DNA from: Bacteroidetes bacterium UBA7692 | GTDB taxonomy: Bacteria; Bacteroidota; Bacteroidia; Chitinophagales; LD1 | DNA length: 26,954 bases | Assembly: GCA_002482725.1 (NCBI GenBank) | Contig: DLGO01000042.1 | Span: 8,735 to 35,688, forward strand | Direction of reading: 5' to 3' | Translations under genes and position numbers: made by a program | In this document: positions 14,482 to 22,711 of the stretch, in pieces | Layout of the letters: each line of letters starts with the position of its first letter | Position numbering within the stretch: position 1 is the stretch's first letter | The notes under the pieces: generated by a model | The model's database searches: none | What the model saw: only the letters and a program-made list of their open reading frames with translations | What the model was told of the DNA's origin: nothing

Positions 14482-17163
14482 ATGCTTCAAGAATCAATAC
14501 AAGATAAAAGATATTATTGCCTTAAATATTGCGCTTTACTACTGATTGCCATCTTAAGCAACGCCCAAGCAATAATGTCACAATGCTGTTCAAACGGGGT
14601 TAATCTTTTGGCTGCCTATAATACAGACTTTTCAGCACCGATTGTCACCAGACCTCCGGGCTTTGTAAATGACAACGTCTACTCCACAACTCCCGGTGCA
14701 GGCAACTATACCATTATCGCGGCCAGGAATTACCAGGCCTGCGCAGCTACACCACAGTTTGACCACACAGTGGGCAATAATACAGGCCGTTACCTTTGGT
14801 TTGATACTCCGGGTTGGGCCACGGCGGTAAGGCCAGCTGTAGCATGGATGCCATTTTTACCTGCCCCAGCAGGAAATGACAGTTTTATCAATGTAACTCC
14901 TAATACCGATTATGTATTCTCTACCTGGATACGTGACCTAGCTCGAAATAGTGATTGCACAACCGGTGGAGCACCTATAATGGGCTTGCGCATAAACGGT
15001 GTGAGCATGGCTCAGATAGACCTTGGCGCCACTACATCTCCCTGCTGCCCTCAATGGACCTACATGTGCGCTATATGGAACTCGGGAAGTGCCACCACAG
15101 CCCTCATAAAAATTGAAAGCCGCACGAGTGTCGGATTTGCCGACCTGGGGATAGATGATGTTTACTTCGGCACAACCCTTGGCAATTACCAAGGAGTACT
15201 TGGCAATGATACTGCGATATGTGCCGGGCAGTCTATTACATTACAAAGCCCAATAGGTACTACGGTATTGTGGAGCAATGGCTCTACTGCGGCAACTTAC
15301 ACTGTAAATGCTCCCGGCTTATACTGGGGAGAGTTCTCTCAAAACGGCTGCACCGGGCGGGATACGATAATCGTAACCCAATCTGCGGGACCAACTGTAG
15401 CTCTTAGAAGCGACACAACCTTGTGCAATGCTTCGAGCCTATTACTTACACCTGTAACGTCAGGTACAAGCCTGACCTATACCTGGCAGGATGGCTCTTC
15501 AGCTTCCAATTTTACCGCAAATACTACAGGTCAATATTGGGTAAGGGTTCTGAATAGTTGCGGAACAGCAAGCGATACAGTTAACCTGATATTCGGCACG
15601 CCTCCGCCACCATTTACTTTGGGCAATGATACGCTTTTGTGCAATGGAGCGTCCACAACATTAAGCCCACTACCTACTCCTACCGGTACATTCTCTTGGT
15701 CTACGGGCTCATCTGCATCCTCTATACAAGTAAGCGCTGCAGGCACCTACAAACTTACGGCCACAAATCAATGTGGGAGCAGTGCCGACTCTGTAGTCAT
15801 CACTACAGATAATGCCCCCAGTCTTTTTACGCTGGGAAATGATACCGCATTGTGCAATGGCAATTCAGTAACGTTAAGCCCAAGCCCTATACCATCCGGC
15901 ACCTTCACATGGTCAGATGGCTCTTCATTAAGCTCATTGCAGGTAAGCTCTACCGGGGAATACAAGCTTACGGTAACCAATCAGTGCGGCAGCCTAAGAG
16001 ACTCGGTATTGGTATCAAGCGATAACACCCCTTCGGCTTTTTCGCTTGGCAATGACAGTACCCTTTGCGATGGCGCTACTTTAACGCTAACACCTGTGCC
16101 AACTCCATCAGGCATCTTCACCTGGTCTACAGGTTCTTCTGCTATATCCATACAAGTAAGCACTGCTAGCACCTTCAAACTTACGGCTATAAATCAATGT
16201 GGGAGCAGTGCCGACTCTGTTGTCATCACTACAGAAATAGCCCCTGCACCTTTCTCTCTGGGCAATGATACCGTCCTTTGCCCCGGCACTGTGGATGTGC
16301 TGTATCCCAACCCGCTACCATCAGGAAATTTCGCATGGCAAGACGGCTCTTACAGCAATACCTATACTGCCACATCTGCTGGCAATTACAGCCTAACGGT
16401 TACCAATAGCTGCGGCACTATGTCAGACGCTATGGTTATCACTGCATTGAACGTGCCAACCGTAGCGCTGGGTACAGATACCAGCCTTTGCCTGGCATCA
16501 TTTACCATAGAACCGGCTACTACAGATGCTGTAAGCTATTTGTGGAATACCGCAAGTACCGACAGCACTATCACCATTACCTCGTCAGGCAGTTATTCCC
16601 TGATAGTATCCAACAGCTGCGGCAATGCTACCGACAGTATCAATCTGGTCCTTGGAACCCTGCCCGATCAACCATTTGTATTGAGCGATATAGATACCTG
16701 CGAGGCTACCCAGTTGACATTGGACGCGCTCAATACAGGCTCTTCTTATGTGTGGTCTACAGGCGACAGCATACAGCAGATAACAGTAGATACTATCGGC
16801 ACCTATTCGGTCACCATTACCAATGCTGATAACTGCAGCGTGACAGATAGTATAACCCTGAACTACTACTCTTGCATCAGGTGTACTGTACTGGTGCCAA
16901 CGGCTTTCAGCCCTAATGAAGATGGAAAGAACGATGTTTTCAGGGCTGTCCCAAACTGTAGCCTGAAACGCTACAAGCTGAAAGTATATAACCGCTGGGG
17001 CGAAAAAGTATACGAGTCAGATAATGCTGTTGAAGGCTGGGATGGCTTATATAAGAACAGCAAGCAGCCAGTCGGCACCTTCATTTACAATATAGATTAC
17101 AGTTTCCGTGATGGCGATGGCAAGACCCGATCCTTGAATGGAAATGTAACCCTTATCAGATAA
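14482..17163 (+). CDS. Secreted repeat protein with type IX (CHU_C-like) sorting domain
   Basis: An exported surface or released protein. The reading frame is open from ATG 14329, but ATG 14482 gives 893 residues with a proper signal peptide (basic start, hydrophobic YCALLLIAIL, then SNAQA), so it is preferred. A ~200-residue N-terminal module ending in FADLGIDDVYFG resembles a carbohydrate-binding jelly roll. Eight repeats of about 71 residues follow (15199-16860), each with LGNDT..C near the start, a W-x-x-G centre and a C-G pair near the end. The last ~85 residues (VPTAFSPNEDGKNDVF, then YNRWGEKVYE, then GWDG, then PVGTFIY) form the gliding-motility-associated C-terminal domain used by the type IX secretion system. 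Its ligand is unknown; an adhesin or polysaccharide-binding role is likely. Confidence 0.9.
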   Translation: MLQESIQDKRYYCLKYCALLLIAILSNAQAIMSQCCSNGVNLLAAYNTDFSAPIVTRPPGFVNDNVYSTTPGAGNYTIIAARNYQACAATPQFDHTVGNNTGRYLWFDTPGWATAVRPAVAWMPFLPAPAGNDSFINVTPNTDYVFSTWIRDLARNSDCTTGGAPIMGLRINGVSMAQIDLGATTSPCCPQWTYMCAIWNSGSATTALIKIESRTSVGFADLGIDDVYFGTTLGNYQGVLGNDTAICAGQSITLQSPIGTTVLWSNGSTAATYTVNAPGLYWGEFSQNGCTGRDTIIVTQSAGPTVALRSDTTLCNASSLLLTPVTSGTSLTYTWQDGSSASNFTANTTGQYWVRVLNSCGTASDTVNLIFGTPPPPFTLGNDTLLCNGASTTLSPLPTPTGTFSWSTGSSASSIQVSAAGTYKLTATNQCGSSADSVVITTDNAPSLFTLGNDTALCNGNSVTLSPSPIPSGTFTWSDGSSLSSLQVSSTGEYKLTVTNQCGSLRDSVLVSSDNTPSAFSLGNDSTLCDGATLTLTPVPTPSGIFTWSTGSSAISIQVSTASTFKLTAINQCGSSADSVVITTEIAPAPFSLGNDTVLCPGTVDVLYPNPLPSGNFAWQDGSYSNTYTATSAGNYSLTVTNSCGTMSDAMVITALNVPTVALGTDTSLCLASFTIEPATTDAVSYLWNTASTDSTITITSSGSYSLIVSNSCGNATDSINLVLGTLPDQPFVLSDIDTCEATQLTLDALNTGSSYVWSTGDSIQQITVDTIGTYSVTITNADNCSVTDSITLNYYSCIRCTVLVPTAFSPNEDGKNDVFRAVPNCSLKRYKLKVYNRWGEKVYESDNAVEGWDGLYKNSKQPVGTFIYNIDYSFRDGDGKTRSLNGNVTLIR
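15199..16860 (+). repeat. Eight ~71-residue Ig-like repeats in the secreted protein
   Basis: Units begin at 15199, 15403, 15619, 15832, 16045, 16258, 16468 and 16681. Units 3 to 6 are spaced exactly 213 bases apart. Units 3 and 5 share a 30-base identical block (15765-15794 and 16191-16220) and long matching flanks that unit 4 lacks. Confidence 0.92.
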
Positions 17164-17166
17164 GAC

Positions 17167-17547
17167 CTAGGCCAGGGTAGCCGGCCACCATGTGTTGCCA
17201 AACGGATCCAGAAAGCCTGCCGTAAGGTCCGCATAATCGGCCTTGCGTGGCTCCATTAGCGATGTGGCTCCATGCTCCAGGGCGCTATCATACACCTTTT
17301 GAGTATCTGCTACATAAATGAAGAGTCCGGAATTGTTCCTGCCAAAGGTAGCCGTTGCCTCTGATATCATAACCACACCATCGCCCAATATAAGCTCTGC
17401 ATGCATTACAGCACCATCATTGGTATCCATGCGGTACTTCACCTTAGCATCGAATACTACCTGCAGGAAGTCAATAAACTTATCAGCCCGCTCTACAATA
17501 AAGTAAGGCATTATGGTTTGGTGGCCTTCGGCAACTTTTACGCTCAT
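17167..17547 (-). CDS. VOC-superfamily (PhnB/glyoxalase-like) protein
   Basis: A 126-residue single-subunit VOC protein: MPYFIVERADKFIDFLQVVF at the start of one beta-alpha-beta-beta-beta half, AVMHAELILGDGVVMISEA in the middle and GFLDPFGNTWW at the end match PhnB-type glyoxalase/bleomycin-resistance proteins. These act as dimers, often on a metal, but their reactions vary too much to name a substrate here. The stop codon is three bases from that of the convergent secreted-protein gene. A weak TACACTTG element lies just before the start. It is probably a monocistronic housekeeping or detoxification gene. Confidence 0.88.
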   Translation of the reverse strand: MSVKVAEGHQTIMPYFIVERADKFIDFLQVVFDAKVKYRMDTNDGAVMHAELILGDGVVMISEATATFGRNNSGLFIYVADTQKVYDSALEHGATSLMEPRKADYADLTAGFLDPFGNTWWPATLA

Positions 17548-17616
17548 AGCAAGTGTATTTATGGTAAAGTTAAAGCATAAACCGGCAAAATTCCTAGAGC
17601 ACGTATTAGCAAAAGG

Positions 17617-18660
17617 TTAAGACTCATTCTCGAAGTATATCTTATAAAACTTCCTGCCATCCGGCTCTACTCCCATCTCTATCTTGTCGCGGTCGCCATG
17701 GATATATATGTGGAAGTTCTTGTCCAGCTTCAATACACTTTTGAATACCCTTGCCTGCTTTTTAACCGCTTGTGGCGATATATCAAAGCTATCAGGGGAC
17801 TCTATCTCATGTATCTGCTTGTAGGACTCATCATAGTTTTTGAAGGCCTGTATCATGCTGTCGTTCTGGAACACCTCCTGCGCAAAACTATCCTTCTCAA
17901 AGGTTTCGTGCGACTTGAAGTACTCTACAGACTTGTTCAGCAGGTCTATCTGGTCGGCACGTGTTACATCGAACTCCTCCGTAAGCTGTTGTGTCACAAA
18001 GTTCTTGGCTATGCTCAGAAACTGGTTGGTCTGGTGAAACTCATTGCTGATAACACCTAGGCCAAGGAAAGACTCTTTCCAGTACTGCGCCTCTTCGCCA
18101 CGGTTCTGATTGTCGATTATGTACACCTCGAACCCATCTTGGGTATCGGTATTGAATATCAGGCAACCCTTGTCAAACTTAGTGGTATCAATACCTTCCT
18201 TGTATTCTATCAGAAACTCTTCATTGAACTGATCTATCTCGAAGTATCCTGTCTTTACCTCTGTTTTGAACAGGCCTATGGCATCTTTCCAACTGCCGTT
18301 CAGCGTACATTTTTTGAAGTAGCATACATACAACTCTCCGGGTTTTATCTTCGGATGTACCGACTGCTCGTACAGGTGCTGTGCTATGCGCTGAGATGCT
18401 GTGTGGAAGGCGGTTTCACCGCTAAAGCACTCTTTTATATAGTTATAGACCTCATTGAATTTTAACGATGAAGGATGGGTAAACCTATACTTATCATAAA
18501 CTGTAGGAAATTTGCCCAGAAAGAAAGTCCTCAACCTTGGTTCCAGGTCCTGCTCTATTATCAATGGTTGTTTAGAGATAATGATTTGCTGGTCAGAGGT
18601 TTTGTTGCCTAAGTAGTGTAGCGAAATATTAGCCAGAACGGCATTATTGATCTCAATCAT
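17617..18660 (-). CDS. Nucleoid-associated protein, NdpA/YejK-like
   Basis: A 347-residue cytoplasmic protein without signal or membrane segments. The opening MIEINNAVLANISLHYLGNK, the middle block KCTLNGSWKDAIGLFKTEVK and the end FHIYIHGDRDKIEMGVEPDG fit the 37-kDa nucleoid-associated family (NdpA, YejK), whose E. coli member sits on the nucleoid and whose role is poorly known. The length is normal for the family. A two-box promoter (18668-18698) ends only seven bases before the ATG, so the mRNA should be nearly leaderless. The assignment is from remembered family features, so a little less certain than for the enzymes. Confidence 0.78.
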   Translation of the reverse strand: MIEINNAVLANISLHYLGNKTSDQQIIISKQPLIIEQDLEPRLRTFFLGKFPTVYDKYRFTHPSSLKFNEVYNYIKECFSGETAFHTASQRIAQHLYEQSVHPKIKPGELYVCYFKKCTLNGSWKDAIGLFKTEVKTGYFEIDQFNEEFLIEYKEGIDTTKFDKGCLIFNTDTQDGFEVYIIDNQNRGEEAQYWKESFLGLGVISNEFHQTNQFLSIAKNFVTQQLTEEFDVTRADQIDLLNKSVEYFKSHETFEKDSFAQEVFQNDSMIQAFKNYDESYKQIHEIESPDSFDISPQAVKKQARVFKSVLKLDKNFHIYIHGDRDKIEMGVEPDGRKFYKIYFENES

Positions 18661-18667
18661 AGGGTGT

Positions 18668-18698
18668 CAAAAGTAAGTGGTTTTAGTACATCTGCAAG
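18668..18698 (-). promoter_or_regulatory. Bacteroidetes-type promoter of the NdpA-like gene
   Basis: Read on the minus strand: CTTG (18695-18698), a 19-base spacer, then TACTTTTG (18668-18675), a full -7 match. The start codon follows after seven bases. Confidence 0.72.
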
Positions 18699-18725
18699 TC
18701 CGGGTTTACAACACAGATGTGGGTT

Positions 18726-18764
18726 AAGAAAAAGAGCATGGCAGCTCCGGAGAACCGCCATGCT
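18726..18764 (-). terminator. Intrinsic terminator of the YceI-like gene
   Basis: Read on the minus strand: agcatggc (18757-18764) pairs with gccatgct (18735-18742), followed by ctttttctta. An inner ctccggag palindrome can extend the hairpin. It lies 27 bases after the stop codon of the lipoprotein gene. Confidence 0.82.
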
Positions 18765-18790
18765 TAACGTTCAGATAGGAAAACCTGAAA

Positions 18791-19429
18791 CTATTTTGTA
18801 GCCTTTAGTACAACTGAGATGTTAACTTCAGGCTTAATGAATTTGTCTTTAAGGGATTTATCATTACCATAGTTTACACCCCACAAAGTACGGTCTATAT
18901 TGAAGTTTGCCGTAGCATTCACTTCAGTTTCGCTGATAGTAACTTTAGCAGGGAATGTTATGTTCTTGGTAGAGTCTTTCAGGGTAAGGTTACCGCTTAT
19001 AGAGTGTGTACCCGTAGTGTCTGTAAGAGCTTCAACTTTGGTTATTTCAAACTTTGCAGTAGGGTGCTTTTCTACGTCGAAGAAGTCCGCGCTTTTCAGG
19101 TGGCCTTCCAGCTTGCCTTTGAATTCACCAGTTAAATCAAGGTCAGTTAATGAGTTCACATCTACCGTAAATGAACCTGCAGTAAGTGCATTGTTCTCTA
19201 CTTTCAATGTGCCTTCAGTGATCTTCAAAGTACCATTGTGCTGTTTGGTTGGCCCTGCGCCTATCCACGCCAATGAACTGCCATCCGCAGCCACTTTGTA
19301 GTCCGAACCTGTTCCGGCAGCTACTTCTTGGGTTTCGGCCACTTTTGCCTCTTCTCCCTTAGGAGCGTTGTTGCAGGCTGCAAGCATTACCACCGCGCCT
19401 GTAATAATTAAGAAAGAGATTTTTTTCAT
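18791..19429 (-). CDS. YceI-family lipoprotein
   Basis: A 212-residue YceI-like protein with a lipoprotein signal: MKKISFLIITGAVVMLAAC places the lipidated cysteine at residue 19 after the lipobox LAAC. An upstream in-frame ATG at 19471 would add 14 polar residues in front of the signal and is rejected. The YceI beta-barrel can be seen in GSSLAWIGAGPTKQHNGTL, FDVEKHPTAKFEIT, ISGNLTLKDSTKNI and NIDRTLWGVNYG. YceI proteins bind polyisoprenoid or similar lipids; here it should be anchored to the cell envelope. It has its own terminator at 18726-18764. The biological role in this organism is unknown. Confidence 0.93.
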   Translation of the reverse strand: MKKISFLIITGAVVMLAACNNAPKGEEAKVAETQEVAAGTGSDYKVAADGSSLAWIGAGPTKQHNGTLKITEGTLKVENNALTAGSFTVDVNSLTDLDLTGEFKGKLEGHLKSADFFDVEKHPTAKFEITKVEALTDTTGTHSISGNLTLKDSTKNITFPAKVTISETEVNATANFNIDRTLWGVNYGNDKSLKDKFIKPEVNISVVLKATK

Positions 19430-19514
19430 GTTTAAACATTTATTATTTGAACAAAGATTTGAATTATTCATTAACTATAAAACTAATTTATAAACAAATC
19501 CTATATACCCGGCA

Positions 19515-20879
19515 TTAGGCCATGGCTTCTATCAGGTCAAACTCGGTGATGATCGTTGTTTCGCCCATATTGGTTTTCACCAGCACAGCAGAATTTTCCT
19601 TGGATATCAGCTTCGATATTTCTGCCGCTGTATGGTTCAGTCCTACATAAGGGAATGGCTTGCCCATTACCTCTGCCAATTTAGTATCGCGGTAGTATGG
19701 GTTTTCCATCAGCAGGTGCAGTATCATGTTTTCGGTAATACTGCCGACATCCTTCCCTCCCTCTATTACAGGTAGTTGTGTCAATGCCAGCTCCTTCATT
19801 TTCCTGAAGGCATCTGCCACTGTGTCTACCGGCGATGCCGATACCAGTTCCTTTATTTGCTTGCGGTCAACTATGGCTTTGGCAGTTATGGGCTCATCTT
19901 TCAGGAAGCCGCGGTCGCGCATCCAGTCATCGTTGAAAATCTTGGCTATATACCTGCTGCCGTGATCGTGTAGTATCACTACTACCACATCACCTTCTTT
20001 AAACTGGTCCTTCATCTGCAGCAATCCTTGTACTACTGCACCACCGCTAAATCCTACAAATATTCCTTCTTCCCTCGCCAGTCGCCTGCACATAAGCGCA
20101 GCATCCTTATCGCTCACCTGCTCTACAAAGTCGATGTATTTGAAATCGAAATTGCCCGGCACTATATCCTGACCTATGCCTTCTATCAGGTAGGGATATG
20201 CTTCTGTCATATCTATTGCACCTGTTTCCTTATACTTCTTTAGTATAGAACCGTACGCATCCACGCCCAAAGTCCTGATAGCGGGGTTCTTTTCTTTCAG
20301 GTACATAGATGTACCCGTTACCGTGCCACCCGTGCCTATAGTAGTTACATAGTGCGTCACTTTTCCATCTGTCTGCTCCCATATCTCAGGGCCGGTCGTT
20401 TTATAGTGGGCATCCCTGTTGCTCAGATTCTCGTATTGGTTCACGAACACTGCTCCCGGTATTTCGTGCAGCAGGCGCTCCGCTACCTGGTGGTAGTTGC
20501 GTGGATCGTCGTGGCCTACATTGGTAGGGCACACTATTACCTCTGCACCCAGTGCACGCAGTATATCCACCTTCTCTTTGCTCTGCTTATCGGTAGTGGT
20601 AAAAATACACTTGTACCCGCGCACGGCAGCAGCCAGCGCCAACCCCATACCTGTGTTGCCCGAAGTACATTCTATGATAGTGCCACCTGGTTTCAGCTCG
20701 CCCCTTTTCTCAGCTTCCTCTACCATGCTTATACCTATCCTGTCCTTTATGCTATTACCCGGATTAAAGTATTCTACCTTCAGCAATATCTCAGCCTTTA
20801 GTATTCCTTTCCCGATTTTATTCAGGCGTACCAGGGGCGTATTGCCTATGGTTTCCACTATGTTGTTAAACACTTTCAT
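19515..20879 (-). CDS. cbs: Cystathionine beta-synthase (PLP domain plus CBS pair)
   Basis: A 454-residue PLP enzyme. It condenses serine with homocysteine to cystathionine, or, in related enzymes, makes cysteine from O-acetylserine. The PLP lysine is K45 in NPGNSIKDR, the substrate loop is TSGNTGMG (about 72-79) and the phosphate loop TIGTGGTVTGT is in the middle. The C-terminal ~115 residues form two CBS motifs, which plain cysteine synthases lack; in other organisms such a pair regulates the enzyme by binding adenosyl compounds. A promoter lies at 20907-20936. It is near a cysteine desulfurase, though 100 bases separate it from that operon. Confidence 0.92.
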   Translation of the reverse strand: MKVFNNIVETIGNTPLVRLNKIGKGILKAEILLKVEYFNPGNSIKDRIGISMVEEAEKRGELKPGGTIIECTSGNTGMGLALAAAVRGYKCIFTTTDKQSKEKVDILRALGAEVIVCPTNVGHDDPRNYHQVAERLLHEIPGAVFVNQYENLSNRDAHYKTTGPEIWEQTDGKVTHYVTTIGTGGTVTGTSMYLKEKNPAIRTLGVDAYGSILKKYKETGAIDMTEAYPYLIEGIGQDIVPGNFDFKYIDFVEQVSDKDAALMCRRLAREEGIFVGFSGGAVVQGLLQMKDQFKEGDVVVVILHDHGSRYIAKIFNDDWMRDRGFLKDEPITAKAIVDRKQIKELVSASPVDTVADAFRKMKELALTQLPVIEGGKDVGSITENMILHLLMENPYYRDTKLAEVMGKPFPYVGLNHTAAEISKLISKENSAVLVKTNMGETTIITEFDLIEAMA

Positions 20880-20906
20880 ATTCTCTCAGTTTCTATTATT
20901 CCGTTA

Positions 20907-20936
20907 CAAATGCACGAATATTTTATGACAATCAAA
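20907..20936 (-). promoter_or_regulatory. Probable promoter of cystathionine beta-synthase
   Basis: Read on the minus strand: TTTG (20933-20936), an 18-base spacer, then TGCATTTG (20907-20914), which matches TAnnTTTG in all but the second base. The leader would be about 20 bases. Confidence 0.5.
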
Positions 20937-20979
20937 AGTAAAAGTGGCCCGCAAGCCCTCAAACCCCTATTTCAGCATC

Positions 20980-21486
20980 TTATCTGGCGTTTACTGCTGC
21001 CTCCAGTTTTTCTACCATGCGCAGGGTGGCTACGCACCTGTGCAGGTTATTGGTGTACACATCTGTCTGGTCCAGAAAATCCTCACGTATGAAATGCGGG
21101 AAGAACCTGCAATCGTGTGGCCTAAGCTCATACACACTGCACATATTAGTATCCAGGTTCAGGTGCTGGCACGGGGTATTCTGGTTTACTATGTCACCAT
21201 TGCTTTCATCTATCATCAGGTAGGCATCGTAGTATGCCTTGTAAGTCATGCCAACCGATTTAGCCACTATGGTCGCCTCCTTTTTACTCCAGGTCGGCGT
21301 CATGGTTTTGCAGCAGTTGGCACAGTCCAGGCAGTTGGTTTCTTTCCACACTGCCGCATCTACTTCCAGCATTATTTCAGCCAATGGCAGTTTCTTTTTG
21401 CGCTTCAGCTGTTTCAAAAAAGCACCCAGTTGCTTCCTCTTCTGGTTAGCCCTGTTGGTATAGTATCTTACGTTTAACGGTGGCAT
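20980..21486 (-). CDS. YkgJ-type cysteine-cluster (CxxCxxCC) protein
   Basis: A 168-residue cytoplasmic protein with eight cysteines: C52, C55, C58 and C59 in CLDCANCC, then C106, C116, C126 (ELRPHDCRFFP) and C151. This pattern defines the YkgJ/CxxCxxCC family, predicted to bind zinc or an iron-sulfur cluster; its activity is unknown. The N-terminal 35 residues are strongly basic and could bind nucleic acid. The gene starts 36 bases after the cysteine desulfurase on the same strand, so the two are probably one transcript, which suggests a link to iron-sulfur metabolism. Confidence 0.85.
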   Translation of the reverse strand: MPPLNVRYYTNRANQKRKQLGAFLKQLKRKKKLPLAEIMLEVDAAVWKETNCLDCANCCKTMTPTWSKKEATIVAKSVGMTYKAYYDAYLMIDESNGDIVNQNTPCQHLNLDTNMCSVYELRPHDCRFFPHFIREDFLDQTDVYTNNLHRCVATLRMVEKLEAAVNAR

Positions 21487-21522
21487 TTATATGTCCTGTT
21501 ATCTGTTTATTAATTAAAACTT

Positions 21523-22641
21523 CTAAAGTAGCTTTTTCAGTGTTTCCACCGCATAGTCCACCTCTTCTTTGGTATTATATTTAGAAAAGGAGAACCTGAT
21601 GGTCTTCCTGCTCTCATCTGCTCTTATTGCCTCCAGCACATGGCTGCCTTTTTCGCTTCCGCTGGAGCAGGCGCTTCCACCACTTGCCGCTATACCCGCT
21701 ATATCCAGGTTCATCAGCATCATTTCCGACCGGGGGCTTTCCGGCATCGACACGCTCAGTATCTTATAAAATCCACGCTCCACATCACCGTTGAATACCA
21801 CGGAAGGGCATTCAGCTTCTATTCTGCCCTTCATATATTCCCGCAGCCCGCTTATGTGCTCCTTGGTAGCCTCAAATTCCTTTTCGGCTATCTCCAGCGC
21901 TTTACCCAGTGCAGCTATACCAGCCACATTCTCTGTGCCACCGCGCATATTGCGCTCCTGTCCTCCGCCATGCAGGTAGGGTTCTACCCCGGCCACATCG
22001 CTGTTGATGTATATAAACCCAACTCCCTTCGGCCCATGGAACTTATGCGCCGAACCACTCAGGAAGTGCACTTTTGTCTGTTGTACATCTACCCGATGGT
22101 AGGCCAGCGTCTGTACCATATCGGAGTGGAACAGCGCACCATACCTGACACATATAGTTGAAACCTCCTCAAGGTTTATCATAGTGCCTATTTCGTTGTT
22201 TGCATGCATTAGCGATACCAGCGTCTTCTTGCTGTCACCTGCCAGAAGCTGCTCCAGCTGCTGCATATCCGGGTAGCCTTTTTCATCTACTGCCAGAAAT
22301 ACCACCTCTATCTCCCGCTCCAGTGCTTTAGATGTGTTCAGCACACAATCATGCTCGGTTGGCGAAGTAATGATACGCTTTACGCCCAGGTAGTGAACGG
22401 CATTCTTCAATATCATATTGTTGCTCTCGGTACCACAACTGGTAAAGAAAACCTCGCCCGTGCTGGCATTCAGGAACTGTGCCACAATTTTCCTTGCTTT
22501 CTCTACCGCCGATTTTGGCTTGCGGCCAAAACCATGTATTGAAGAGGGATTGCCAAAATGCTCTGTCAGGTAAGGTAGCATTTCATCCAGCACCTCTTTG
22601 GCAATGGGCGTAGTAGCTGCGTCGTCTAAATAAACTTTCAT
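21523..22641 (-). CDS. Cysteine desulfurase (IscS/NifS family)
   Basis: A 372-residue PLP enzyme that takes sulfur from cysteine for iron-sulfur clusters and tRNA thiolation. Visible are YLDDAATTP at the start, H97 in TEHDCV, the PLP lysine K200 in SGSAHKFHGPKG, and the persulfide cysteine C325 in GGSACSSGSE. The frame is open to an ATG at 22770, but that would overlap folC; ATG 22641 gives the family's normal N-terminus and follows a perfect -7 element by seven bases. It is upstream of the cysteine-cluster gene in one operon and divergent from folC. No iscU or sufE homologue is seen beside it. Confidence 0.95.
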   Translation of the reverse strand: MKVYLDDAATTPIAKEVLDEMLPYLTEHFGNPSSIHGFGRKPKSAVEKARKIVAQFLNASTGEVFFTSCGTESNNMILKNAVHYLGVKRIITSPTEHDCVLNTSKALEREIEVVFLAVDEKGYPDMQQLEQLLAGDSKKTLVSLMHANNEIGTMINLEEVSTICVRYGALFHSDMVQTLAYHRVDVQQTKVHFLSGSAHKFHGPKGVGFIYINSDVAGVEPYLHGGGQERNMRGGTENVAGIAALGKALEIAEKEFEATKEHISGLREYMKGRIEAECPSVVFNGDVERGFYKILSVSMPESPRSEMMLMNLDIAGIAASGGSACSSGSEKGSHVLEAIRADESRKTIRFSFSKYNTKEEVDYAVETLKKLL

Positions 22642-22648
22642 GAGCGTG

Positions 22649-22656
22649 CAAAGATA
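22649..22656 (-). promoter_or_regulatory. Bacteroidetes -7 element of the cysteine desulfurase gene
   Basis: Read on the minus strand TATCTTTG, a full TAnnTTTG match, seven bases before the ATG. A TTTG is found further up, but the spacing of about 26 bases is too long for a normal -33 box. Confidence 0.6.
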
Positions 22657-22711
22657 ACTAAACCCACTTATGAAAATTGTCCCAAATTTGCCCCGATAGC
22701 AACTACCGGGC

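Noticed and set aside
19430..19471. Longer start of the YceI lipoprotein at 19471
   Set aside because: Fourteen extra polar residues would precede the lipoprotein signal; ATG 19429 gives a standard lipobox distance.
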